Under the pieces are notes generated by a model. That model did not search any database. It saw nothing but the letters and a program-made list of their open reading frames with translations, and was not told the origin of the DNA. Shown piece by piece: positions 6,192 to 13,551 of a stretch of DNA of 16,541 bases; the stretch's first letter is position 1, and the number at the start of each line of letters is the position of its first letter. This DNA comes from Streptomyces thinghirensis (GTDB lineage Bacteria > Actinomycetota > Actinomycetia > Streptomycetales > Streptomycetaceae). Position numbers and translations under genes: made by a program. The stretch lies in NCBI GenBank assembly GCA_021502835.1, contig JAKFGP010000012.1, forward strand, positions 1-16,541, in the 5' to 3' direction.

Positions 6192-7871
6192 CTAGTCGCT
6201 CTCTTCAGTGCGTTGCTCGGTGGACGCGCCACCGGTGGTCGGGTCACGGACGTCGGCGGTCTCCGGTGGCGGGGAGACGCCGGTCACCGCGCCGGGGTCG
6301 CGTCCGGCGGTGGCGAACGCGGCCAGGCCGGCGAAGGAGGCGTCCGGCGGAACGGGTGGGACGGAGGGGGCGGCGGGGAGGGCATCCCGTTCGGCCGGAC
6401 CGGTCCGGTCGGCGTGCGCGGCCGGACCGGGGGCCGGGGCCTGCCCGGCGGCCGGCTCCCTCGCCTGCTCCGGCGCCGGGGCAGGCCGCCCGGCGTGGTC
6501 TCCTCGGAGCTGGTGCCGCCGCCGGTGGGGGCCGGGACGGTGGCGGGCGCCGGTGCCGGGGCCGCGGTGGCGGGTGCCGCCCGGGCGGCCTGCGGGGCCT
6601 GTGGGACGGCGGGGTGCGGCAGGCCGCCGGCAGCGGACCGAAGTACTTGTGCGGTACAACGACTACGACAGACGTACCCAGCCACGGCGAGTCGGCGAAG
6701 GTGACGCGGATGCCGTAGCGGCGCGCCAGGGCGCCGACGACGCGGAGGCCGATGTTGGCGTCCTCCGAGATGCCGCCGAGGCCCGGGCCGGGCGAGGTGC
6801 CGGCGAGGGGCGTGTTCGGCCTCGCGCTTCTCTCCTCGCTCAGGCCCTTGCCGGAGTCCTGGATCTCGATGCCGACGCCGTTGGGGACCTCCGCTCGAGA
6901 CGACCACCGGCTCGGTGGGCGGCGAGTAGCGCGCGGCGTCGTCCAGCAGGTGGGCGAAGACCAGCGTGAGGTGGTCCACCAGACCGCCGTCGACGCCGAG
7001 TTCGGGCAGATGACGCAGCTGGACGCGGTGGAAGTCCTTGATCCGGCCGATGCCGCCACGCATCACGCTCAGCAGGCGCTGCGCTCCTGCCACCGCCGGC
7101 CCGGGCGGTCGGACCCGCCGAGCACCCCGATACTGGCGGCGAGGCAGTCGGCGGGGCCGATGGCCTGGTCGAGTTCCATCAGGCCCTGGGCGACGGCCGG
7201 CAGCCGTCCGTGTTCGCCCTGCAGCTCGTGGAGCCGGCCACGGAGTTTGCTGGTCAGGACGGATGCGGTTGCCCACGCCGATGACCGCCTGTTCGGCGGA
7301 GGTCGAGCGGTCGAACTCCGCCTCGACGCCGATCAGCGCGGTCCTGAGCACCTTGCGCAGTTCGGCCTGGAGGTCGGCACCGACCTTGGCGCACTGCTCG
7401 ACGGTCGGCAGGATGTCGTCGATGGCGTCACCGGCGCGCAGCCTGCGCATCGTGTCGGGCAGCTGCTCGTCGGCGAGCCGGGAGACCGCGGCCAGCTGGT
7501 GACTCAGCTGCGCTCGCCGGGCCTCGTCCTGCTCGGCGAGGCGGGTCTCGTACGTCCTGGCCTGCTCGGTCAGCCGGTCCTCACAGGCCCGGTCGTGCTC
7601 CGCCAGCCGCACCTCGTACGTCTGTGCCTGCTCGGTGAGCTGTGCGTCCAGCCCGGCGCGCTCGGCGGAGAACTTGCGCTCCAGGCCGGCCGACGTGCCG
7701 CTGCCACCGCTGGGAGTGCTCGGCCTGCGCGGTGCGATGGGCGTCCTCGGCCCGGCGCAGCTGTGCCCGGGTACGCAGGAGGAGACGTACGCACACGCTG
7801 CCGGCCGCCGTCGCCACCACACCGGCGACGGCCGCGGTTATTCGCTCCGAGCCCGCGAACGTGGCGGCTAC
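6192..7871 (-). CDS. cvnA: Conservon sensor kinase-like protein (CvnA) with HATPase domain and Pro/Ala-rich tail
   Basis: Joined over several indels, about 560 residues. N-terminus: FAGSERITAAVAGVVATAAG, a likely single membrane segment, then SVCVRLLLRTRAQLRRAEDA. A long coiled coil follows, including two 22-residue repeats (positions 7508-7639). Then come RLADEQLPDTMRRLRAGDAI, LQAELRKVLRTALIGVEAEF, GLMELDQAIGPADCLAASIG, RRWQEPQRLLSVMRGGIGRI, LPELGVDGGLVDHLTLVFAH, the N box HLLDDAARYSPPTEPV, the G1 box GIEIQDSGKGLSEE, and NIGLRVVGALARRYG and LGTSVVVVVPHKYF. About 150 Pro/Ala-rich residues end at TAG 6192-6194. The DHp-like segment has LDQ where related kinases often have LDH, so phosphotransfer is doubtful. 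The start is uncertain: GAGGAGG lies 7 nt before GTA at 7869-7871, which could be a misread GTG. It leads the operon cvnA-B-C-D-E. Confidence 0.88.
7508..7639 (-). repeat. Two tandem 66-bp units encoding 22-residue coiled-coil repeats in CvnA
   Basis: The units at 7574-7639 and 7508-7573 encode LTEQAQTYEVRLAEHDRA plus CEDR, and LTEQARTYETRLAEQDEA plus RRAQ. The block CTCGTACGT recurs exactly 66 nt apart (7547 and 7613). This is an in-frame internal duplication within the coiled coil. Confidence 0.8.
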
Positions 7872-7967
7872 CGTGCCGCCTCCTCAAGCCGAGCGGCATC
7901 AGCCACCAGCTGTACCAGGCGCCAGGGCCCGCGCCGCCGGTGGCGGAGTGGCGAGTTCCATCTGCAT
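7868..7967 (-). CDS. Possible short upstream ORF ahead of cvnA (about 32 residues)
   Basis: ATG 7965-7967 (or 7959-7961) begins MQMELATPPPAARALA. With one indel near 7915 it continues LVQLVADAARLEEAAR and stops at TAG 7868-7870, right at the proposed cvnA start. The C-terminal half is amphipathic and looks coding in composition. As read without correction, the frame stops at 7899. It could be a small translationally coupled peptide, a misread true N-terminus of CvnA, or chance. I do not recognise it. Confidence 0.22.
7879..7885 (-). promoter_or_regulatory. SD sequence supporting the proposed cvnA start
   Basis: CCTCCTC on the plus strand is GAGGAGG on the minus strand. It lies 7 nt before the codon at 7869-7871, read as GTA but plausibly GTG, from which the membrane segment and coiled coil of CvnA are in frame. 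Confidence 0.5.
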
Positions 7968-8082
7968 CCTTCGAACCAGAACGATCGAACATGGGGGTGT
8001 GTGCAAGGGGACCGCACTCATGCGAGTACGCACCGTGAGTCGACCCGTCGCGATCGCGTCAACTCGCAGCGCCGTCAGGGAG

Positions 8083-8111
8083 CTTATCGGTTGGGAAGCA
8101 CAAAAGATCAA
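8083..8111 (-). promoter_or_regulatory. Candidate SigA-like promoter for the conservon operon
   Basis: On the minus strand TTGATC (8106-8111) and GATAAG (8083-8088) are 17 nt apart, each matching the housekeeping consensus at 4 of 6 positions. It lies about 210 nt ahead of the proposed cvnA start. A single weak match in one raw read is only suggestive. Confidence 0.3.
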
Positions 8112-8207
8112 TTCCACGGCCCCGCGGAAGTGAGGATTTTGTCACGCCCGCCAGCGGATGAACGCACCGTTTCCCCGACGTGGCGGAGCGAGGCAAGCTG
8201 GGTGACC

Positions 8208-9160
8208 ATGAGCGACGTGAACACCATGCGAGCCATCAGCCAGGACGTCCTCGGCGGTCCCGAGGTCCTGGAGGGAAGTACGGCCCGAGCGGCCCGAGCC
8301 GCGCCCGAACGAGGTGCTGGTACGGGTGCGTGCCGCCGGAGTGAACCCGACCGACTGGAAGCACCGGGCGAACGGCGGCTTCCTCGGCAGAACCGCCCTT
8401 CGTGCTGGGCTGGGACGTCTCGGGCGTCGTGGAGGCGGTGGGGATCGGCGTCGCCGCCTTCCGGCCCGGCGACGAGGTCTTCGGCATGCTGTCCTACCCG
8501 TTCGGCCACGGCTCCCACGGAGTACGTCACCGCGCCCGCGCGCGCCTTCACGCACAAGCCGGCCGGGATCGAACCACGTCCAGGCGGGCGCGCTCCCCCC
8601 TGGTCTCGCTGACGGCGTGGCAGGCGCTGGTGGAGCGGGCGGACGTCCAGCCGGGACAGCGGGTGCTGATCCACGCGGCGGCCGGCGGCGTCGGTCATGT
8701 GGCGGTGCAGATCGCCAAGGCACTCGGCGCCCACGTGACCGGCACCGCCAGCGCGGGCAAGCACGAGTTCCTGCGCTCCCTCGGGGCGGACGAGACGGTG
8801 GACTACCGGGAGACCGACTTCGCCGAGGCCGTGAAGGACGTCGACGTCGTCCTGGACACGATCGGCGGCGACACGTCCCTGCGGTCGCTGCGCGTACTGC
8901 GCCCGGGCGGGGTGGTGGTCTCGATCCTGCCGGTCGGGCCGGACGAGTTCTACGAGGAGGCCGAGCGGCTGGGAGTGCGTGCGGTGCGGATGCTCGTGGA
9001 CGCCGACCGGGCCGACATGCGGCAGATCGCCGCCCTGGTCGAGTCGGGGAAGCTGCGGGCCACGATCGCGCGGACGTTCCCGCTGGCGGAGGCGGCGGAG
9101 GCACACGCGCTCGGCGAGACCGGCCGCACCACGGGGAAGCTGGTCCTCGTGGTCGACTGA
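8208..9160 (+). CDS. NAD(P)-dependent MDR oxidoreductase (quinone oxidoreductase/zeta-crystallin-like)
   Basis: From ATG 8208-8210 the joined frames read MSDVNTMRAISQDVLGGPEV, NEVLVRVRAAGVNPTDWKHR, PFVLGWDVSGVVEAVGIGVA, FRPGDEVFGMLSYPFGHGSH, EYVTAPARAFTHKPAGI, GALPLVSLTAWQALVERADV, QPGQRVLIHAAAGGVGHVAV, QIAKALGAHVTGTASAGKHE and so on to KLVLVVD and TGA 9158-9160. The Rossmann loop is AAAGGVGHVAVQ. There are no structural or catalytic zinc ligands of the alcohol dehydrogenase type, so it is a zinc-independent quinone or enone reductase. Length is about 317 residues. The internal ATG at 8226 (MRAISQ) is an alternative start; neither has a strong SD. Frameshifts cluster in 8270-8580, and the frame is clean from 8580 onward. 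The physiological substrate is not deducible. Confidence 0.9.
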
Positions 9161-9177
9161 CCGACCGGGTGTGAGAT

Positions 9178-9200
9178 TTCGATGACATATGTCAATCGAA
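9178..9200. promoter_or_regulatory. Near-perfect 22-bp palindrome, likely operator
   Basis: The core TGACATATGTCA (9183-9194) is a perfect 12-bp palindrome. It is flanked by TTCGA (9178-9182) and TCGAA (9196-9200), which complete a 22-bp palindrome except for one extra A at 9195. That A makes an AA dinucleotide and could be a read insertion. The element is AT-rich for this genome, lies 100 bp upstream of the STAS start and begins 18 nt after the oxidoreductase stop. Confidence 0.65.
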
Positions 9201-9212
9201 CATGCTCAAACT

Positions 9213-9239
9213 CGCTCGATCGGGGTAACTTTTCGAGCG
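9213..9239. repeat. Inverted repeat with GGGGTAAC element upstream of the STAS gene
   Basis: CGCTCGA (9213-9219) and TCGAGCG (9233-9239) flank 13 nt that contain GGGGTAAC (9222-9229). GGGTAA resembles the -10 element of SigB-type stress promoters in Streptomyces, but no matching GTTT-like -35 is present at the right distance. It may be part of the STAS gene promoter or a weak hairpin. Confidence 0.3.
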
Positions 9240-9299
9240 GAGCAGGCAGTGGAACGTAGGTAGTCGAGCCCCCCGGAACAGGCTGGAGGCAAGGTCGTC

Positions 9300-9688
9300 G
9301 TGCGGCAGCAATCCCCGTCGCCCACCCGGCATCTGCACGTGCGCCGCGACCGGGGGCACACGGTGCTGGAGTTCCGGGGCGAGATCGACATCGCGTCGGC
9401 GGAGGAGATCGCCCCGCGTCTGGACCGCGAGACGGAGCGCCCCGACGCCCTGGTCGTGCTCGACCTGAGCGGGATCGAGTTCTTCGACTGCTCCGGACTG
9501 CGGCTGCTGTACCGGGCCCGCAGCCAGGTGCTCGACCGGGGCGGGCGGGTGCACCTGGTGTGTGCCCACCCGCTGACCCCTGCGCATGCTGCGGATCACC
9601 GGCCTGGCGGGACTGATGCCGCCGCGGCCGACCCTGGAGGAGGTGCTCGGCGTCAGCCGGACGGCGGAGCGTCGAACAGGGCAGCTGA
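9300..9688 (+). CDS. STAS-domain anti-sigma factor antagonist
   Basis: GTG 9300-9302 with GGAGG (9285-9289) or AAGG (9291-9294) upstream. The protein of 128 residues reads VRQQSPSPTRHLHVRRDRG, HTVLEFRGEIDIASAEEIAP, RLDRETERPDALVVLDLSG, IEFFDCSGLRLLYRARSQVL, DRGGRVHLVCAHPLTLRML and RITGLAGLMPPRPTLEEVLG. The conserved DCSG loop with the candidate phosphoserine (Ser65) and the GEIDIASA strand are typical of the SpoIIAA/RsbV/BldG class, which bind anti-sigma kinases when unphosphorylated. Two one-base insertions are inferred, a C near 9582-9585 and an A at 9683. Removing the second yields the stop TGA 9686-9688 and also repairs the opposite-strand prs gene. No partner anti-sigma gene is visible here. 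Confidence 0.9.
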
Positions 9689-10606
9689 CCGACTCGCCGT
9701 TGTGGATGCGGCGTACGGCCTCGGCGAGCGCGGGGGCGATGGAGAGGATCCGCAGCTTCTCCGTGTGGTCGTCGGCCGGTACCGGCACGGTGTTGGTGCA
9801 CACGATCTCCAGCACGTCCGGCTGCTCGCTGAGCCGCCCCAGCGCACCGGCCGCGAACAGCCCGTGGGTGCAGGCGATCCGGATCGTGCGCGGCCCCGCC
9901 TCCCGCAGCCGGTCGAGAAGCTCCAGCACGGTGCTGCCCTTGGCGATCTCGTCGTCGAGCACGATGACGTCCCGCCCGGCGACGTCCCCGATCACGGCGC
10001 TGATACTGACCCGGTCGTCGGCGTACCGCTGCTTGGCGCCTGCCGCGACCTGGGCGCCGAGCATCCGGGCGAACGCCGCGGCCTCCTTGGCGTTGCCCAG
10101 GTCAGGTGAGACGACCGTGGTGCGGGACAGGTCGTACTGACGGAAGTGCGCGGCCAGTTCGCGCAGCGCGTGCAGGTGGTCGACCGGGACCGAGAAGAAC
10201 CCGTGCACCTGGGGCGAGTGCAGGGTCATGGCGAGGACCCGGCTCGCGCCCGCCGCCACCAGCAGGTCCGCCGCCAGACGCCCGCCCAGCGAGATGCGGG
10301 GCGCGTCCTTCTTGTCGGAGCGGGCGTAGGAGTAGTGGGGCATGACGACGGTGATGCGGCCGGCCGACGCCCCGCGGCCGCGTCGCACATCAGCAGCAGT
10401 TCGACGAGATGTTCCTGGACCGGCTTGACCAGCGGCTGGATCAGGAAGACGTCCCGCTCGCGGCAGTTGGCCTGGAGCTGCACCTCCAGACAGTCGTTGG
10501 CGAACCGGCTGACCCGGGTGGGGCTCAGGGGGACGCCCAGGTGTGCGCAGACCTCCTCGGCCAGCTCGGGATGGGCACTACCGCTGAACACGGCGATGTC
10601 TCGCAC
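9653..10606 (-). CDS. prs: Ribose-phosphate pyrophosphokinase (PRPP synthase) paralogue
   Basis: GTG 10604-10606 follows AGGAG with a 6-nt spacer; the stop is TGA 9653-9655. The 954 nt match a 317-residue protein, normal for the family. Order: VRDIAVFSGSAHPELAEEV, RFANDCLEVQLQANCRERDV, FLIQPLVKPVQEHLVELLLM, GRITVVMPHYSYARSDKKDA, RISLGGRLAADLLVAAGASR, MTLHSPQVHGFFSVPVDHL, TVVSPDLGNAKEAAAFARML, the PRPP loop VIVLDDEIAKGSTVLELLDR, CTHGLFAAGA, IVCTNTVPVP and the end NGESVSALFDAPPSG. It transfers pyrophosphate from ATP to ribose 5-phosphate for nucleotide, His and Trp synthesis. The HS in place of HAxQ-type HA residues and the SPDLGNAKEA and DDEIAKGST variants mark it as a divergent paralogue, not the main housekeeping Prs (inference). 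Indels are near 10385 and 9683. Confidence 0.92.
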
Positions 10607-10802
10607 GGACCGCTCCTAGCATGATCCTGACCGGCCGGGGGACCTCAGCTTACGGATATCCGGTTGCGGCGGGCCCGGGGTGGCGCCATGATGACGCCGT
10701 CCGTGTTCGCCCCTCACTAGGTCAGGATCCCCCGCATGCGCCGACTCCTCGACATCACCCAGTGCCCCTTCCGGCCCACGGTCATCGAGGACTCGACCCC
10801 GC
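10607..10802. promoter_or_regulatory. Divergent prs/tetM-like spacer with 10-bp inverted repeat ends
   Basis: GATCCTGACC at 10623-10632 and GGTCAGGATC at 10720-10729 are exact inverted copies 87 nt apart, one close to each diverging gene. Between them lies the palindrome CGGATATCCG (10653-10662). Such symmetry suggests a shared operator or looping pair, but no binding family is recognised. A short frame from ATG 10735 ([12 protein letters not shown]) runs into the next gene out of frame and is not annotated. Confidence 0.4.
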
Positions 10803-12694
10803 ATGCACATCCAGAACACCCTGGACACACCGCACACCCTGAACATCGGCATCCTGGCCCACGTCGACGCCGGTAAGACCAGCCTCACCGAACGGCTCCT
10901 GTTCGACCACGGCGCTATCGACCGGCTGGGGAGCGTCGACGCCGGCGACACCCGTACGGACGACGGCGGCATCGAGCGGCGCCGCGGTATCACCATCCGA
11001 TCCGCGGTCGCCGCGTTCACCGTCGGCGACACCCAGGTCAACCTGATCGACACCCCGGACACTCCGACTTCGTCGCCGAGGTCGAGCGTGCCCTGGAGGT
11101 GCTGGACGGCGCGGTGCTGCTGCTGTCCGCCGTGGAGGGCGTACAGGCGCGGACCCGCGTGCTGATGCGTACCCTGCGGCGGCTGCGGCTGCCCACGCTC
11201 GTCTTCGTCAACAAGATCGACCGGTCGGCGCGCGCACCGACGACCTGCTCACCGACGTCCGGCGCCTGCTGACGCCGCACGTCGCGCCGCTGACCCGGGT
11301 GACGGACGCCGGCACCGCGGGCGCCAGGTCACGCGCCGCACACCGGACGAGCGGACCGCCGAGGCGCTCGCCGAGGTCGACCCGGACATCCTGGCGGCGC
11401 TGGTGGACGGCCCCGAGCCGACCGCCGGGGACCTCGCCGCCGCACTCGCCGCCCGCACCGCCGACGGCTCGTTCCACCCGCTGTACCACGGCTCCGCGCT
11501 CGGCGGCCAGGGCGTCAGCGGAGCTGGTCGAGGGCCTGGTCGAGCTGGTCCCGGCCGCCGCACGCGCCACGGCCGGCCGCGCGGCACCGAGCGGCACGGT
11601 CTTCGCCGTGCGCCCGGGACCAGGCGGGGAGCGGACGGCGTATCTGCGCCTGTACGACGGTGAGGTGCGCCCACGCCGGCGGCTGACGTTCCTGCGGCGC
11701 GAGTCCGACGGGCGGACCACCGAGGTCCCCGGCCGGGTGACGCGTCTGGACGTGGTCGGCGGGGCCGGAACACTCACCGCCGGGAACATCGCGGCGCTCA
11801 CCGTCTCCGGCGGCCTGCGTGTCGGCGACCGGCTCGGCGGGCTGACCGACCGCGCCCCGCAGTTCGCGCCGCCGACCCTGCAGACCGTGGTCCGGGCCCG
11901 GCGCCCCGAGCAGGCGGCGCCGCTGCGCTCCGCCCTGCTGGCGCTGGCCGGCCAGGACCCGCTGCTGCACGCCCGCCCGGCGGACTCCGGCGCCACCACC
12001 CTGCTCCTGTACGGCGAGGTGCAGATGGGAGGTGCTGGCGGCGACGCTGGCCGAGGACTTCGGCATCGAGGCGGAGTTCACGCCGGGCCGGGTCCGGTTC
12101 CTGGAGCGCCCGGCGGGCACCGGCGAGGCCGCGGAAGAGATGCCGTGGCTCGACCGCACCGGTACTGGGCGACGATCGGCCTGCGCGTCGAGCCGGGGCC
12201 GCGCGGCTCGGGCGCGGTGTTCGGCTACGAGACGGAGCTCGGCGCGCTCCCCGCGCCTTCCACCAGGCCGTCGAGGAGACGGTCCACGCCACGCTGCTGA
12301 CCGGTCTGACCGGCTCCGCGGTGACGGACTACCGGGTCACGCTGACCCGCTCCGGTTTCAGCTCGCCGGTCAGCACCGGCGGACTTCCGCGGGTTGACGC
12401 CGATCGTGCTGCGCCGGGCCCTGCGGCAGGCGGGGACGCTGCTCTGCCGAGCCGTACCACGCCTTCGAGGCGGAGGTTCCGCCGGACGCGCTGGCGCCGG
12501 TGACGGCCCAGCTCGCCTCGCTGGGCGCGGACTTCACCGGTACGACGGGCGGCGACCCCGCCTGGCTGATCACCGGCGAACTGCCGGCCCGGCGGGTACG
12601 GGAGGCCGAGCTGCGGTGCCGGGTCTCACGCGCGGGGAGGCGGTGTGGTCGTCCCGGCTCCCCGGAGGACCGTCCGCTCGAGCCGTCGCACTGA
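10803..12694 (+). CDS. TetM/OtrA-type ribosomal-protection translation GTPase
   Basis: From ATG 10803-10805 the joined frames give about 630 residues, the size of TetM. GTPase motifs: G1 [21 protein letters not shown]2 region [15 protein letters not shown]3 DTPGHSDF (recovered after adding one C to the run at 11053-11056), [20 protein letters not shown] and G4 VFVNKIDRS. Later: [55 protein letters not shown] followed by [56 protein letters not shown] and a C-terminal [20 protein letters not shown]. The family releases tetracycline from the ribosome or acts as an EF-G-like factor. Many Streptomyces carry such a chromosomal gene, so resistance is possible but not proven. No clear SD precedes the chosen ATG. 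Stop TGA 12692-12694. Confidence 0.9.
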
Positions 12695-12765
12695 ACCGTC
12701 CCTAGCTGCTCCGCCTGGCAAGGGAGATGGAGGGCATCAGGACAGTAGGAAGGAGGGCCGTCGCC

Positions 12766-13439
12766 ATGACGACTCCCATCAGCGAAGCTCCCCGGCGCAT
12801 GCCCGGCTGGGCGAAGGTGCTGTGCGCGGTCGTGCTGGTGCTCGTCGTGCTGTTCGCGGGGCTCCGGCTGAGGCGTCGTACCGGGGCTGAAGGATCTCTT
12901 CGGCACCGAGACCCAGGACCGCTCGGGCCCCGCGCTGCTAAGTCCGTCCAGGACATCCAGCCGTTACGAGGCCGCCTCCGGCAACTTCCAGGTCGTCGTG
13001 GACCTGGAGAAGGACAGCCAAGCTCCTGCCCGACGCGATCCGCGGCACCCGCACCCTGTACGTCGGGGCGGGCACCGTCGACGCCTTCGTCGACCTCGGC
13101 AAGGTGGACGAGGACGACGTGAAGGTCGACGGCGACCGCACGTCGGCCACTCTCCGGCTGCCGCATCGCGGTGCGCTCGGCGAGCCGGCCCTCGACCCCG
13201 AGCGCTCCTACGCCGTGTCCAAGCAGCGCCCGGGCTCTCGACCGCCTCGGCGACCTGTTCTCGGACAACCCGAACGGCGAGCAGGTCGTGCAGAAGCTCG
13301 CGGCCAGGCAACATCGGCGGACGCGGCGAAGGACAGTGAGCTTCGAAGGCGCGCGCCGAGAGCAACACCACGGCGATGCTCCGGGGCCTGCTGCACGCCC
13401 TCGACTTCGAGGAGGTGCGGGTGGTCCTACGGGCCCTGA
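12766..13439 (+). CDS. DUF4230 membrane-anchored protein
   Basis: ATG 12766-12768 follows AAGGAGGG (12750-12757) with an 8-nt gap, the best SD in the window. The protein of about 223 residues reads MTTPISEAPRRMPGWAKVL, then the membrane segment CAVVLVLVVLFAGLRL, YRGLKDLFGTETQDRSGPAL, RYEAASGNFQVVVDLEKD, LLPDAIRGTRTLYVGAGTVD, AFVDLGKVDEDDVKVDGDRT, SATLRLPH, ALDPERSYAVSKQR, RLGDLFSDNPNGEQVVQKLA, DAAKDSELRARAESNTTAML and EEVRVVYGP. These are DUF4230 landmarks: a single N-terminal anchor and an extracytoplasmic beta-rich domain. Function is unknown. About five indels are spread through it; the last is an extra C at 13426-13427, and the stop is TGA 13437-13439. It follows the TetM-like gene by 71 nt on the same strand and may be co-transcribed. 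Confidence 0.88.
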
Positions 13440-13551
13440 GCGGCTCGCCACGGGCGCGGGACCGGCCGGTTCCGGTTTCCGCCCGGCATCCTCGACGGTT
13501 CGGCGGGTAACCGCCTCACCACGCGGGGGAAGTCGACGACTGGAGGACCGA
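13440..13551. other. Spacer between DUF4230 and VanZ genes
   Basis: A short non-coding stretch with a 10-bp palindrome ACCGGCCGGT (about 13460) and the VanZ SD GGAGG (13542-13546). The palindrome could form a weak terminator hairpin, but there is no clear promoter. Confidence 0.25.

Larger units (their letters stand above)
7872..8207. other. Divergent spacer between the conservon and the MDR oxidoreductase
   Basis: About 335 bp lie between the two oppositely oriented genes. It holds the possible short ORF (7868-7967), a candidate conservon promoter (8083-8111) and a 10-bp palindrome CGCGATCGCG (8049-8058). No other gene is evident, and I see no convincing promoter for the rightward oxidoreductase. 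Confidence 0.5.

Noticed and set aside
5774..6247. CvnB extended upstream to 6247 and fused with kinase sequence
   Set aside because: The extra N-terminus is out-of-frame kinase DNA. The MTHQGTDVSWAL start at 6186, 5 nt after the kinase stop, fits conservon gene order.
8049..8058. Palindrome CGCGATCGCG as an operator
   Set aside because: Ten-bp GC-rich palindromes of this kind are common by chance in such DNA, and nothing else supports it.
10735..10850. Short [15 protein letters not shown] before the TetM-like gene
   Set aside because: It continues out of frame through the GTPase N-terminus, has no SD, and becomes His/Pro-rich shadow sequence. It could be a leader but support is too weak.
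11208..11999. A 263-residue minus-strand frame opposite the TetM-like gene
   Set aside because: Arg/Ser/Pro-rich shadow of the real gene with no motif or SD.
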